The position numbers were made by a program, and so were the translations under genes. Below, in pieces: positions 37,249 through 45,913 of a stretch of 64,000 nucleotides of DNA. The notes below the pieces were generated by a model. The model searched no databases and was not told the DNA's origin. It saw only the letters and a list, made by a program, of their open reading frames with translations. The DNA is from an uncultured Microbacterium sp. Lineage in GTDB: Bacteria > Actinomycetota > Actinomycetes > Actinomycetales > Microbacteriaceae. The stretch's first letter is position 1; every line of letters starts with the position of its first letter. The stretch covers positions 434,001 through 498,000 of the forward strand of contig CAJYHN010000002.1 in NCBI GenBank assembly GCA_913774665.1, in the 5' to 3' direction.

Positions 37249-38430
37249 CGAACGTCGGTCTGAACGAGCGCCGGATGCCACGGCCCGAGCGTACGCGGCG
37301 GGCAGACGCGTGAGAACCGCGTCGACGTCGGCGTCCGTGGAGGTGTGTCCGAGGGTGAATCTCAGCACCGATCGCGCGGCGCGGTCGTCGAACCCGAGAG
37401 CGAGCACCACGTGCGACGGCTCCGCCACTCCGGCCTGGCACGCCGACCCCGTCGACACGGCGATCTGATCCATGTCGAGCAGGAACAGGAGCGTCTCGCC
37501 CGCGGCATCCGGGAACAGCACGTGCGCGTTGCCGGGCAGCCGCTCGATCGGGTGCCCGAGCAGCCGGGCGGAGGGGATGGACGAGAGGATGCCGGCCACC
37601 AGACGATCGCGCAGCGCGGTGAGCCGCGCCTCCTCGCCGCGACGCTCGGCCTCGGCCGCCGTGAGGGCCGCCGCGAAGGCGGAGGCGCCCGCGACGTCCT
37701 GCGTCCCGGCGCGCAGGCTCCGCTGCTGCCCTCCGCCGTGGACGAGCGGGGTGAGGCGGGCGTGTCGCGAGACGACGGCGGCGCCGACGCCGCCGGGACC
37801 GCCGACCTTGTGCGCCGAGACCGACATCGCCACAAGGCCCGAGGGCGCGCTCCCCGAGCCCCGCCACGCCGAGAACCGCACGGGGATCTGCCCGAGCGCC
37901 GACACGGCGTCGAGGTGCAGGGGAACCCCGGCGTCGAGCGCGCGCTGCGCCAGGTCGGCGGCATCCTGGATCGTTCCGACCTCGTTGCTCGCGACGAGAG
38001 CCGTCGCGAGGGCGGCTCCCGGAAGAGCCGCAGAGAACGCCTCGGCGTCGATGCGGCCGAGCGGATCGAGGGGTACCGGGCGCACGCTGGCCTCCTGCGT
38101 CGAGGACAGCCACCCCACCGCATCGAGCGTGGCGTGGTGCTCTCCGTCGGGGAGCACGATCGCGCCGGCCTCGGCGAAACGCGACCACCACAGGCCTTTG
38201 AGAGCGAGATTGGCCGCCTCGGTGCCGCCGGAGGTGAAGACGACCTCGATCGGCTGGCACCCGAGCACGCTCGCGATGCCCTCGCGCGCGTCCTCCAGCA
38301 GACGACGCGCGTCCTGACCCGCGCCGTGGATCGACGAGGGGTTGCCGAGGACCTCGTGGGCGGCGAGCCACGCCTCGCGCGCCTCCGGGCGCAACGGGGT
38401 GGTCGCCGCGTGATCGAGGTATACCCGCAT
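37246..38430 (-). CDS. Cysteine desulfurase (NifS/IscS-like)
   Basis: 394 aa. PLP enzyme that removes sulfur from cysteine as a persulfide. It starts MRVYLDHAATTPLRPEA; the PLP Lys208 is in MSVSAHKVGGPGGVG and the catalytic Cys331 in VSTGSACQAG. The Cys loop is of the IscS type (longer, with ACQAG) rather than SufS. The ATG at 38430 has GGGAGGGCGAGG upstream; the longer open frame is rejected. Its stop is 9 bp before the mnmA start, so the persulfide probably goes to MnmA. Confidence 0.94.
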   Translation of the reverse strand: MRVYLDHAATTPLRPEAREAWLAAHEVLGNPSSIHGAGQDARRLLEDAREGIASVLGCQPIEVVFTSGGTEAANLALKGLWWSRFAEAGAIVLPDGEHHATLDAVGWLSSTQEASVRPVPLDPLGRIDAEAFSAALPGAALATALVASNEVGTIQDAADLAQRALDAGVPLHLDAVSALGQIPVRFSAWRGSGSAPSGLVAMSVSAHKVGGPGGVGAAVVSRHARLTPLVHGGGQQRSLRAGTQDVAGASAFAAALTAAEAERRGEEARLTALRDRLVAGILSSIPSARLLGHPIERLPGNAHVLFPDAAGETLLFLLDMDQIAVSTGSACQAGVAEPSHVVLALGFDDRAARSVLRFTLGHTSTDADVDAVLTRLPAAYARAVASGARSDRRS

Positions 38431-38463
38431 CCTCGCCCTCCCGGTATCTCCAGCGCCTTTCAC

Positions 38464-38469
38464 TACCCT
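38464..38469 (+). promoter_or_regulatory. -10 element of glgX (leaderless promoter)
   Basis: TACCCT ends 7 nt before the ATG at 38477, in the 46-bp gap to the divergent desulfurase gene. Confidence 0.55.
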
Positions 38470-38476
38470 AAGACGC

Positions 38477-40555
38477 ATGGTCCGACCCGAGACTGTCCTG
38501 CCCGCCCGCCCCGCCCTGCTCCGTTCGTCGCTGGACGACCTGGGTGTGCGCCTCGGCCCCGACGGGGGCACCCTGCGCGTCTGGTCGGGTTCCGCCGACG
38601 CGATGCAGGTGCTCGTCTTCGACGACGTGGACCTCGACTGGGCGACGGAGACCATCACCATGACCCCCGTGGGCGGGGGCGTGTTCGAGGCCACCACTGC
38701 CCTGCTGCGACCCGGCGCGCGATACGCCATCCGCGTCGGAGGTCCGCACGGCCCCGGGCACACGTTCAACCCGCAGTCGCTGCTGATCGAGCCGTACTCG
38801 CGCGGGCTCGTCTCGGGCAGTTACGGCGACTGGCGCTCCGTGGTCGTCGACGGCTCCTTCGACTGGGGCACCTCCGCCAAGCCTCGCGTGCCGATGGACC
38901 GCACGGTCATCTACGAGGGACACGTCAAGGGCCTCACCAAGCGGCATCCCTTCATCCCGCCCGCTCTGCACGGCACGTACGCGGGACTGGCGCACCCCGC
39001 GATGATCGATCACCTGCTCTCGCTCGGCGTCACCAGCGTCGAGCTGCTGCCGGTCCACGCCTTCGCCACCGAGCCGCGCCTGCTGCAGCTCGGCCTGTCG
39101 AACTACTGGGGCTACAACTCGCTCAACTTCTTCACCCCGCACGCGCCGTACGCCACGGCCGCCAGCCGCGCCGAAGGCCCCGAGGCCGTCCTGCGCGAGT
39201 TCAAGGGAATGGTGAAGCTCCTGCACGAGGCCGGGCTCGAGGTGCTTCTCGACGTCGTCTACAACCACACCGCCGAAGAGGGCATCGGGGGTCCGCGCAC
39301 GAGTCTGCGCGGCATCGACAACACGGCCTACTACCGCCAGACCGCCGAGGGGGCATACATCGACGAGACCGGCTGCGGAAACGCGGTGAACACGTCGACG
39401 GATGCCGCGGCACGTCTCGTCCTCGACTCGCTGCGGTACTGGAGCGACGAGGTGCAGATCGACGGTTTCCGCTTCGATCTCGCCGTCACCCTCGGCCGCG
39501 ACGAGAACCACTCGTTCACACCCGATCACCCGCTCCTGACGGCCATCCGACAGGATGCCGCGCTGTCGGGCACCAAGCTGATCGCCGAACCGTGGGACGT
39601 CGGCATGGGCGGCTGGCAGACGGGCAACTTCGGCGAGGGCTGGCTGGAGTGGAACGACCGCTACCGCGATCGCGTGCGCAACTTCTGGCTGAGCGACATC
39701 GACTACGCCCGGCGCGCGGCCACCGCCCCGGTCGGGATCGGCGGTTTCGCCACGCGTCTGGCGGGATCGTCGAACACGTTCTCGGAGGACCGGGGGCCCC
39801 TCGCGAGCGTCAACTTCGTCACCGCGCACGACGGCTTCACTCTGCGCGACCTCGTCTCGTACGACGTCAAGCACAACCTCGGCAACGGCGAGCAGAACCG
39901 CGACGGCGCCGACACCAACCGCTCGTTCAACCACGGTGCCGAAGGCCGCACCTCCGACGAGCGCGTGCTCGCCACCCGCCGCAAGGCCATGCGCAACCTC
40001 ATGGGCACGCTGCTGCTGTCGGCGGGTGTGCCGATGATCACGGCCGGCGACGAGATGGGACGCACGCAGCGCGGGAACAACAACGCCTACTGCCACGACT
40101 CCGCGCTCACCTGGCTGTCGTGGGACCTCGCCCCCTGGCAGGAGCACCTGTTCGCGCACACGCAGCGACTGCTGCGGCTGCGCCGCGACAACCCCGCGTT
40201 GCGGCCCCAACGCTTCGCTCGGCTCGGCGAGGTGATCCCCTCGGCCTCGGTCATGGAGTGGTTCGACGAGAACGGCGAGACGATGTCGAGCGAGCGCTGG
40301 AACGATCCGGCGCACCGGACCCTGCAGTACCTCGCGACCTCGACGCCCGAAGAAGAAGACCCGAACCGCGTCCTCCTCGTGATCCACGGCACCGAGGACG
40401 CCACCCAGATCGTCCTGCCCGATCTCGAGGACGCGATCTACGTCTCGCTCTGGTCGAGCGCCGACGAGGCGCCGTCGGACGAGGAGGAGCGCTTCGCGCC
40501 CGGCGACGTCGTCCCCGTCCCCGGCGCCTCGATGCGTCTGTTCCGCGTCGACTGA
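38477..40555 (+). CDS. glgX: Glycogen debranching enzyme GlgX
   Basis: 692 aa. GH13 isoamylase-type enzyme that cleaves alpha-1,6 branches. N-terminal beta-sandwich (CBM48-like, LGVRLGPDGGTLRVWSG), catalytic barrel with VVYNHTAE, nucleophile Asp in GFRFDLAVTLG, acid Glu in LIAEPWDVG and transition-state Asp in TAHDGFTLRDL, then a C-terminal beta domain. It begins a three-gene glucan cluster with glgE and glgB, although glgE has its own promoter. Confidence 0.95.
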   Translation: MVRPETVLPARPALLRSSLDDLGVRLGPDGGTLRVWSGSADAMQVLVFDDVDLDWATETITMTPVGGGVFEATTALLRPGARYAIRVGGPHGPGHTFNPQSLLIEPYSRGLVSGSYGDWRSVVVDGSFDWGTSAKPRVPMDRTVIYEGHVKGLTKRHPFIPPALHGTYAGLAHPAMIDHLLSLGVTSVELLPVHAFATEPRLLQLGLSNYWGYNSLNFFTPHAPYATAASRAEGPEAVLREFKGMVKLLHEAGLEVLLDVVYNHTAEEGIGGPRTSLRGIDNTAYYRQTAEGAYIDETGCGNAVNTSTDAAARLVLDSLRYWSDEVQIDGFRFDLAVTLGRDENHSFTPDHPLLTAIRQDAALSGTKLIAEPWDVGMGGWQTGNFGEGWLEWNDRYRDRVRNFWLSDIDYARRAATAPVGIGGFATRLAGSSNTFSEDRGPLASVNFVTAHDGFTLRDLVSYDVKHNLGNGEQNRDGADTNRSFNHGAEGRTSDERVLATRRKAMRNLMGTLLLSAGVPMITAGDEMGRTQRGNNNAYCHDSALTWLSWDLAPWQEHLFAHTQRLLRLRRDNPALRPQRFARLGEVIPSASVMEWFDENGETMSSERWNDPAHRTLQYLATSTPEEEDPNRVLLVIHGTEDATQIVLPDLEDAIYVSLWSSADEAPSDEEERFAPGDVVPVPGASMRLFRVD

Positions 40556-40611
40556 TCCGGCCCGGCTGTCAAGGCCGGTCGAAACCGTACGGCAACGTCG
40601 GCGGCCCGCGA

Positions 40612-40617
40612 TAGGTT
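40612..40617 (+). promoter_or_regulatory. -10 element of glgE (leaderless promoter)
   Basis: TAGGTT ends 6 nt before the GTG at 40624. Confidence 0.6.
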
Positions 40618-40623
40618 CGGACC

Positions 40624-42708
40624 GTGGCCACCACGACGACTCCCTCGCCCGAGCTGCCCTGGCGCAGCGCCGCCTCGATTCCCGTGCGTCCGGTCAAGCC
40701 GACGCCCACCTCGCGGAGCGTGGTCACCCCGCGCATCCCGATGGCGCTCCCGCACCCGAGCGTGCCCGGTGGCAGGTTCCGTCCCTCGGCGTACGTCGGT
40801 GAGGCCGTGCCGTTCACGGTCACGGCGTTCCGCGAGGGGCACGACCGCATCGGCGTGCAGGTGCGCCTGTTCTCGCCCTCCGGCGACGAATCGCTGCACC
40901 GCCTGAGTCCCCTCAACGACGGCTTCGATCGCTGGTCGACGCTCGTCGCTCCGCTCGAGCAGGGCGTCTGGCGGTTCCGTTTCGAATCCTTCGCCGACGA
41001 CTTCGCGACCTGGGAGCACGCCGCCGAAGTCAAGATCGCGGCGGGCGTCGACGTCGCCCTCATGCGCGAGATGGGCGCGCAGCTCTTCGACCGTGCGCGC
41101 GGCGAGAAGAAGCGGCCCGGCACCGACAAGGACCGCCTGTACGACGCCGCCCGAGTTCTGCGCGATCCCGACGTGCACGACGACACCGCGCTACAGATCG
41201 TCCGCGACCCCGAGATCGCGGCGCTGTTCGAGGCCCGCCCCCTGATGGGCCTGGTCTCGGTCGGGCGGGATGCCGAGCTGCTCGTCGAACGAGAGCGCGC
41301 CGGCGCCGGCGCCTGGTACGAGTTCTTCCCCCGGTCCGAAGGAGCGCGACGGGCCGAAGACGGCTCGGTCGTGAGCGGTACGTTCCGCACCGCCGCCGAG
41401 CGGATCCCGGCCGTCTCCGACATGGGGTTCGACGTGCTCTACCTGCCGCCGATCCACCCGATCGGGCAGACCAACCGCAAGGGGCCGAACAACACCCTCG
41501 TCACCGAGCCCGGAGACCCCGGCTCGCCGTGGGCCATCGGCGCAGCGGCGGGCGGGCACGACACGGTCCACCCCGACCTCGGCACTCTCGAGGACTTCCG
41601 CGCCTTCGTGCGGACCGCGCGCGACAACGGCATCGAGGTGGCGCTCGACCTCGCCCTGCAGGCCTCTCCCGATCACCCGTGGGTCGCCGAGCACCCGGAG
41701 TGGTTCACCACCCTCCCCGACGGCTCGATCGCCTTCGCCGAGAACCCCCCGAAGAAGTACCAGGACATCTACCCGGTCAACTTCGACAACGACCCCGAGG
41801 GCATCCGCGCCGAGGTGCTGCGCATCGTGCGGCACTGGATCGCGCAGGGGGTCACGATCTTCCGCGTCGACAACCCGCACACCAAACCCCTGCAGTTCTG
41901 GGAGTGGCTCATCGCGACCGTCAGCGCCGAAGAGCCCGACGCGGTGTTCCTGGCCGAGGCCTTCACCCGCCCCGCGCCGCTGCAAGGCTTGGCCATGGCG
42001 GGTTTCCAGCAGAGCTACACCTACTTCACGTGGCGCAACACCAGGGAGGAGCTCGAGGAGTTCCTCACCGGCCTCGCCCACGAGACCGACGATTTCCTTC
42101 GCCCCAACCTCTTCGTCAACACCCCGGACATCCTCACCGAGTACCTCCAGTTCGGCGGGCGACCGGCCTACAAGATCCGCGCCGCCCTCGCGGCGACCGC
42201 GGCTCCCACCTACGGCGTCTACGCGGGCTACGAGTTGTTCGAGAACGTGGCGCGTCCGGGGTCCGAAGAGAACATCGACAACGAGAAGTACGAGTACAAG
42301 TTCCGCGACTGGGCCGCGGCCGAAGCCGCCGGCGACTCGCTCGCGCCGTACCTGCGCATGCTGAACGGCGCGCGGCGCGCGCACCCGGCGCTCCGGCAGT
42401 TGCGCAACCTCAGCGTGCACTGGAGCGACGACGACAGCATCCTCGTGTACTCCAAGCACCTCGACGCCGCCCTCTCGCCCGACGGTCGCAGCGACACGAT
42501 CATCGTGGTCGCGAACGTCGACCCGCACTCCGCCCGTGAGACGACCGTGCACCTCGACACCACGGTCTTCGGCGTCGAGCCCGGGGCCGAGTACGAGGTC
42601 GAGGACCTCGTCACCGGACAGGTCTGGACCTGGGCCGACCACAACTTCGTGCGCCTCGACGCCTTCGTCGAGCCGGTGCACATCCTGCACGTCAAGGAGA
42701 ACCGATGA
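40624..42708 (+). CDS. glgE: Alpha-1,4-glucan:maltose-1-phosphate maltosyltransferase GlgE
   Basis: 694 aa. It extends alpha-1,4-glucan with maltose from maltose-1-phosphate. GH13_3 features: an N-terminal domain (VPGGRFRPSAYVGEAVPFTVTAFREGHD), the DVLYLPPIHPIGQTNRKGPNN segment, nucleophile Asp in IFRVDNPHTKP, Glu in FLAEAFTRP, and the PWAIGAAAGGHD insertion. GTG start, leaderless by position of TAGGTT. The stop overlaps the glgB start (ATGA). The partner enzymes that make maltose-1-phosphate (TreS-Pep2 or GlgM) are not in this window. Confidence 0.96.
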   Translation: MATTTTPSPELPWRSAASIPVRPVKPTPTSRSVVTPRIPMALPHPSVPGGRFRPSAYVGEAVPFTVTAFREGHDRIGVQVRLFSPSGDESLHRLSPLNDGFDRWSTLVAPLEQGVWRFRFESFADDFATWEHAAEVKIAAGVDVALMREMGAQLFDRARGEKKRPGTDKDRLYDAARVLRDPDVHDDTALQIVRDPEIAALFEARPLMGLVSVGRDAELLVERERAGAGAWYEFFPRSEGARRAEDGSVVSGTFRTAAERIPAVSDMGFDVLYLPPIHPIGQTNRKGPNNTLVTEPGDPGSPWAIGAAAGGHDTVHPDLGTLEDFRAFVRTARDNGIEVALDLALQASPDHPWVAEHPEWFTTLPDGSIAFAENPPKKYQDIYPVNFDNDPEGIRAEVLRIVRHWIAQGVTIFRVDNPHTKPLQFWEWLIATVSAEEPDAVFLAEAFTRPAPLQGLAMAGFQQSYTYFTWRNTREELEEFLTGLAHETDDFLRPNLFVNTPDILTEYLQFGGRPAYKIRAALAATAAPTYGVYAGYELFENVARPGSEENIDNEKYEYKFRDWAAAEAAGDSLAPYLRMLNGARRAHPALRQLRNLSVHWSDDDSILVYSKHLDAALSPDGRSDTIIVVANVDPHSARETTVHLDTTVFGVEPGAEYEVEDLVTGQVWTWADHNFVRLDAFVEPVHILHVKENR

Positions 42709-44843
42709 CCTCCCTTTCCCCCGAGATCCTGGATGCCGTCGCCCACGGCGCCCACCATGACCCGCACAGCGTGCTCGGCGTGCACGAGACCGGCGAGGGA
42801 TGGGTCATCCGTTCGCGTCGCCCCCTCGCCCGCGAAGTGGTCGCGGAACTGGCCGACGGCACCTCGGTCGCCCTCGAGCACGTTCGCGGCGGGATCTGGG
42901 AGGGGCCCGTCGCGACCTACCCGGGCGCCTACACGGTGCGCGCGTCGTACGACGGCTCGGAGCACGTCTCCGACGACGGGTACCGCCACGCGCCGTCCGT
43001 GGGAGAGCTCGACCTCCACCTGATCGCCGAGGGACGTCACGAAGAGCTCTGGCGCATCCTCGGTGCCCACGTGCGCGAACTCGACGGGTCGACGGGTACC
43101 GCCTTCACCGTCTGGGCTCCCGACGCGCGCGCCCTGCGCGTCATCGGAGACTTCAACGGGTGGGACGGCGCCGGCCACGCCATGCGGTCGATGGGCGGCA
43201 GCGGCGTCTGGGAACTCTTCGTTCCCGGGATCGGCATCGGCACGCGCTACAAGTTCGAGATCCTCACCCGCGCCGGCCAGTGGATCGAGAAGGCGGATCC
43301 GCTGGCGCGACTCGCCGAGGTGCCTCCGGCCACCGCCTCCGTGGTCACCGATTCCACCTACGCGTGGGCAGACGACGAGTGGATCGACGAGCGCTCGCGC
43401 ACCGCACCGATCGACCGCCCGATGTCGATCTACGAACTCCACCTCGGCTCCTGGAAGCAGGGGCTCTCGTACCGCGACGCGGCCGACGAGATCATCGACT
43501 ACGTCGGCGCGCAGGGGTTCACCCACGTCGAGTTCCTCCCTCTGGCCGAGCACCCCTTCGGTGGCTCGTGGGGATACCAGGTGTCGGGCTACTACGCCCC
43601 GACGAGCCGCTTCGGCTCCCCCGACGACCTGCGCTACCTCATCGACCGCCTTCACCAGGCCGGCATCGGCGTGATCATGGACTGGGTCCCGGGGCACTTC
43701 CCCAAGGACGACTTCGCCCTCGCCCGCTTCGACGGCGAGGCCCTGTACGAGCACCCGGACCCCCGTCGCGGCGAGCACAAGGACTGGGGCACGCTCATCT
43801 TCGATTACGGCCGCAACGAGGTGCGCAACTTCCTCGTCGCGAACGCGCTGTACTGGTTCGAGGAGTTCCACGTCGACGGTCTGCGAGTGGATGCCGTGGC
43901 CTCCATGCTCTACCTCGATTACTCGCGTAACGACGGCGAGTGGGCGCCGAACCAGTTCGGCGGCCGCGAGAACCTCGAGGCGATCCGGTTCCTGCAGGAG
44001 GTGAACGCCACCTCGTACAAGCGCTACCCCGGTATCGCGATGATCGCCGAGGAGTCGACGAGCTTCCCCGGTGTCACCGCCCCCACCTCCCACGCGGGCC
44101 TCGGCTTCGGCTTCAAGTGGAACATGGGCTGGATGAACGACTCGTTGCAGTACATCGGGCGCGATCCCATGTACCGCTCGCACCACGAGGGTGAGCTGTC
44201 GTTCTCGTTCGTGTACTCGTTCAGCGAGAACTTCGTCCTTCCGATCAGCCACGACGAGGTCGTGCACGGCAAGGGCAGCCTCTTCGGGCGCATGCCGGGC
44301 GACCACTGGCAGAAACTCGCGAACATGCGCGCGTTCCTGGCGTACATGTGGGGGCACCCCGGCAAGCAGCTGCTCTTCATGGGCCAGGAGTTCGGGCAGA
44401 TGTCCGAGTGGTCGGAGTCGCGCAGCATCGACTGGTGGATGCTCGACCAGCCGTCGCACGCGCAACTGCACTCGTTCGTGGCCGAGCTCAATCGCGTCTA
44501 CAAGGATCAGTCGGCCCTGTGGTCGCGCGATCACGATGGAGCAGCGTTCTCTCGCCTCGGCGCCCCGGCCTGGAACCCGAACGTCCTCGCCTTCGCCCGT
44601 CGCGACCACCACGGCAACACGATCGCCGTGGTCTGCAACTTCTCGGGTGTCCCGCTGACCGATTTCCCCCTCGACCTTCCCGAATCGGGCACGTGGAGCG
44701 AGATCCTCAACAGCGACGCCGAGGCTTTCGGAGGCTCGGGGCAGGGCAACTTCGGTGCGGTGCAGACCGATGGTCGCGGAAGCGCCACGCTGACCCTCCC
44801 TCCTCTCGGCGTGCTGTGGCTCCACCACCGTTCGGAAAGCTGA
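42705..44843 (+). CDS. glgB: 1,4-alpha-glucan branching enzyme GlgB
   Basis: 712 aa. It introduces alpha-1,6 branches into the GlgE product. An extra N-terminal CBM48-like module precedes the canonical one, as in other actinobacterial GlgB. Active-site segments are GLRVDAVASMLYLDYSR (Asp), MIAEESTSFPGVT (Glu) and ISHDEVVHGKGS (His-Asp), and the FMGQEFGQMSEW motif follows. Translation is coupled to glgE by a 4-nt overlap. Confidence 0.97.
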   Translation: MTSLSPEILDAVAHGAHHDPHSVLGVHETGEGWVIRSRRPLAREVVAELADGTSVALEHVRGGIWEGPVATYPGAYTVRASYDGSEHVSDDGYRHAPSVGELDLHLIAEGRHEELWRILGAHVRELDGSTGTAFTVWAPDARALRVIGDFNGWDGAGHAMRSMGGSGVWELFVPGIGIGTRYKFEILTRAGQWIEKADPLARLAEVPPATASVVTDSTYAWADDEWIDERSRTAPIDRPMSIYELHLGSWKQGLSYRDAADEIIDYVGAQGFTHVEFLPLAEHPFGGSWGYQVSGYYAPTSRFGSPDDLRYLIDRLHQAGIGVIMDWVPGHFPKDDFALARFDGEALYEHPDPRRGEHKDWGTLIFDYGRNEVRNFLVANALYWFEEFHVDGLRVDAVASMLYLDYSRNDGEWAPNQFGGRENLEAIRFLQEVNATSYKRYPGIAMIAEESTSFPGVTAPTSHAGLGFGFKWNMGWMNDSLQYIGRDPMYRSHHEGELSFSFVYSFSENFVLPISHDEVVHGKGSLFGRMPGDHWQKLANMRAFLAYMWGHPGKQLLFMGQEFGQMSEWSESRSIDWWMLDQPSHAQLHSFVAELNRVYKDQSALWSRDHDGAAFSRLGAPAWNPNVLAFARRDHHGNTIAVVCNFSGVPLTDFPLDLPESGTWSEILNSDAEAFGGSGQGNFGAVQTDGRGSATLTLPPLGVLWLHHRSES

Positions 44844-44914
44844 CCCTCGGTCTCACGACCCCCGGCGCGGGGTGACCCGCGCCCGCGTCAGGGTTCGAGA
44901 CACTCGGAAACGAC

Positions 44915-44950
44915 GACGGCCCCGTCCTCCCGCAGGAGGACGGGGCCGTC
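44915..44950. terminator. Bidirectional terminator downstream of glgB
   Basis: A perfect 16-bp stem (44915-44930 with 44935-44950) with a CGCA tetraloop lies between the convergent glgB and thioredoxin-TPR genes. Confidence 0.88.
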
Positions 44951-44962
44951 GGGCGTCCGGGC

Positions 44963-45913
44963 TCAGAAGAGCAACGAGGCCAGTCGCGAGCGGGCGCGGA
45001 TCACGCGCGCGTCCTCGTCGCCGACGAGGCCGAAGAGCTCGAGCAGACGCTCGCGCACCGGGGCGCGCTCATCCGCGGGCAGCGCGGCGAAGAGGTCGAG
45101 CAGACGGCCGAAAGCGTCGTCGACGTGCCCGCCGACGACGTCGAGATCCGCGACGAGGAACTGTGCCTCGAGTCCGGTCGGGTCGGCGGCCGCCGCGGCA
45201 CGGGCCGCCTGAAGGTCGGCGTCCTGGACGCGGTCCAGCAGACGGACCTGCCCGAGGCCGGCGCGCGCGTCGGCGTCGCGCGGGTTCTCCGCGAGGGCCT
45301 TCTCGTAGGCGGTGATGGCGCGGGCGTAGTCGCCCTCTTCGATCGCGGCGAACGCCTCCGCGTGCAGAGGCGGTAGCTCGGGCTCTGCGGCGGGGGCATC
45401 GGCGTCAGGGCCGCCCTCGACCGGGACGGTACCGGTCACACCGTGCTGCGCGGCGAGCTGCAGAAGCTGGGCGAACACATCGCGCACCTGCTGCTCGGGG
45501 ACGGCTCCGGTGAACAGGGGCACCGGCTGACCCGCCACCAGCGCGAGCACCATGGGAATCGACTGAGCGCGGAACCCCTGGGCGAGCTGCGGGTTGGCGT
45601 CGACGTCGACCTTGGCGAGCACCAGGCGGCCGGCGAGCTCGGTGACCACCTTCTCGAGCAGGGGGCTCAACTGCTTGCACGGCCCGCACCACTCGGCCCA
45701 CAAGTCGATGACGACGGGGACCGTGCGCGAGAGCTCGAGAACCTCACCGAACGTGTCGTCGGTCACGTCGAAGACCAGGGGCAGCGCGCCGGCGGGGCGC
45801 GGGGTCGCCGCGGCGGCTCCGGCGACGGGCGCCGCGGGCGGCTGGGGGCGGTTGCGCAACGACGAGAGGTCGACGGCCCCGCGCATCACGGAACCGGGGG
45901 CGGGAGTGGTCAC
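44963..45913 (-). CDS. Thioredoxin-TPR fusion protein (YbbN/CnoX-like)
   Basis: 316 aa. Residues 45-150 form a thioredoxin domain with active site WCGPC (VIDLWAEWCGPCKQL); residues about 185-316 are TPR-like repeats (AEAFAAIEEGDYARAITAYEKALAENPRDADARAGLGQV). YbbN/CnoX proteins act as chaperones or holdases with redox activity. Here the CxxC is retained, so disulfide reductase activity is possible. The GTG start overlaps the upstream stop by 4 nt (GTGA). The N-terminus (about 40 residues) is Pro/Ala-rich. Confidence 0.9.
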   Translation of the reverse strand: MTTPAPGSVMRGAVDLSSLRNRPQPPAAPVAGAAAATPRPAGALPLVFDVTDDTFGEVLELSRTVPVVIDLWAEWCGPCKQLSPLLEKVVTELAGRLVLAKVDVDANPQLAQGFRAQSIPMVLALVAGQPVPLFTGAVPEQQVRDVFAQLLQLAAQHGVTGTVPVEGGPDADAPAAEPELPPLHAEAFAAIEEGDYARAITAYEKALAENPRDADARAGLGQVRLLDRVQDADLQAARAAAAADPTGLEAQFLVADLDVVGGHVDDAFGRLLDLFAALPADERAPVRERLLELFGLVGDEDARVIRARSRLASLLF

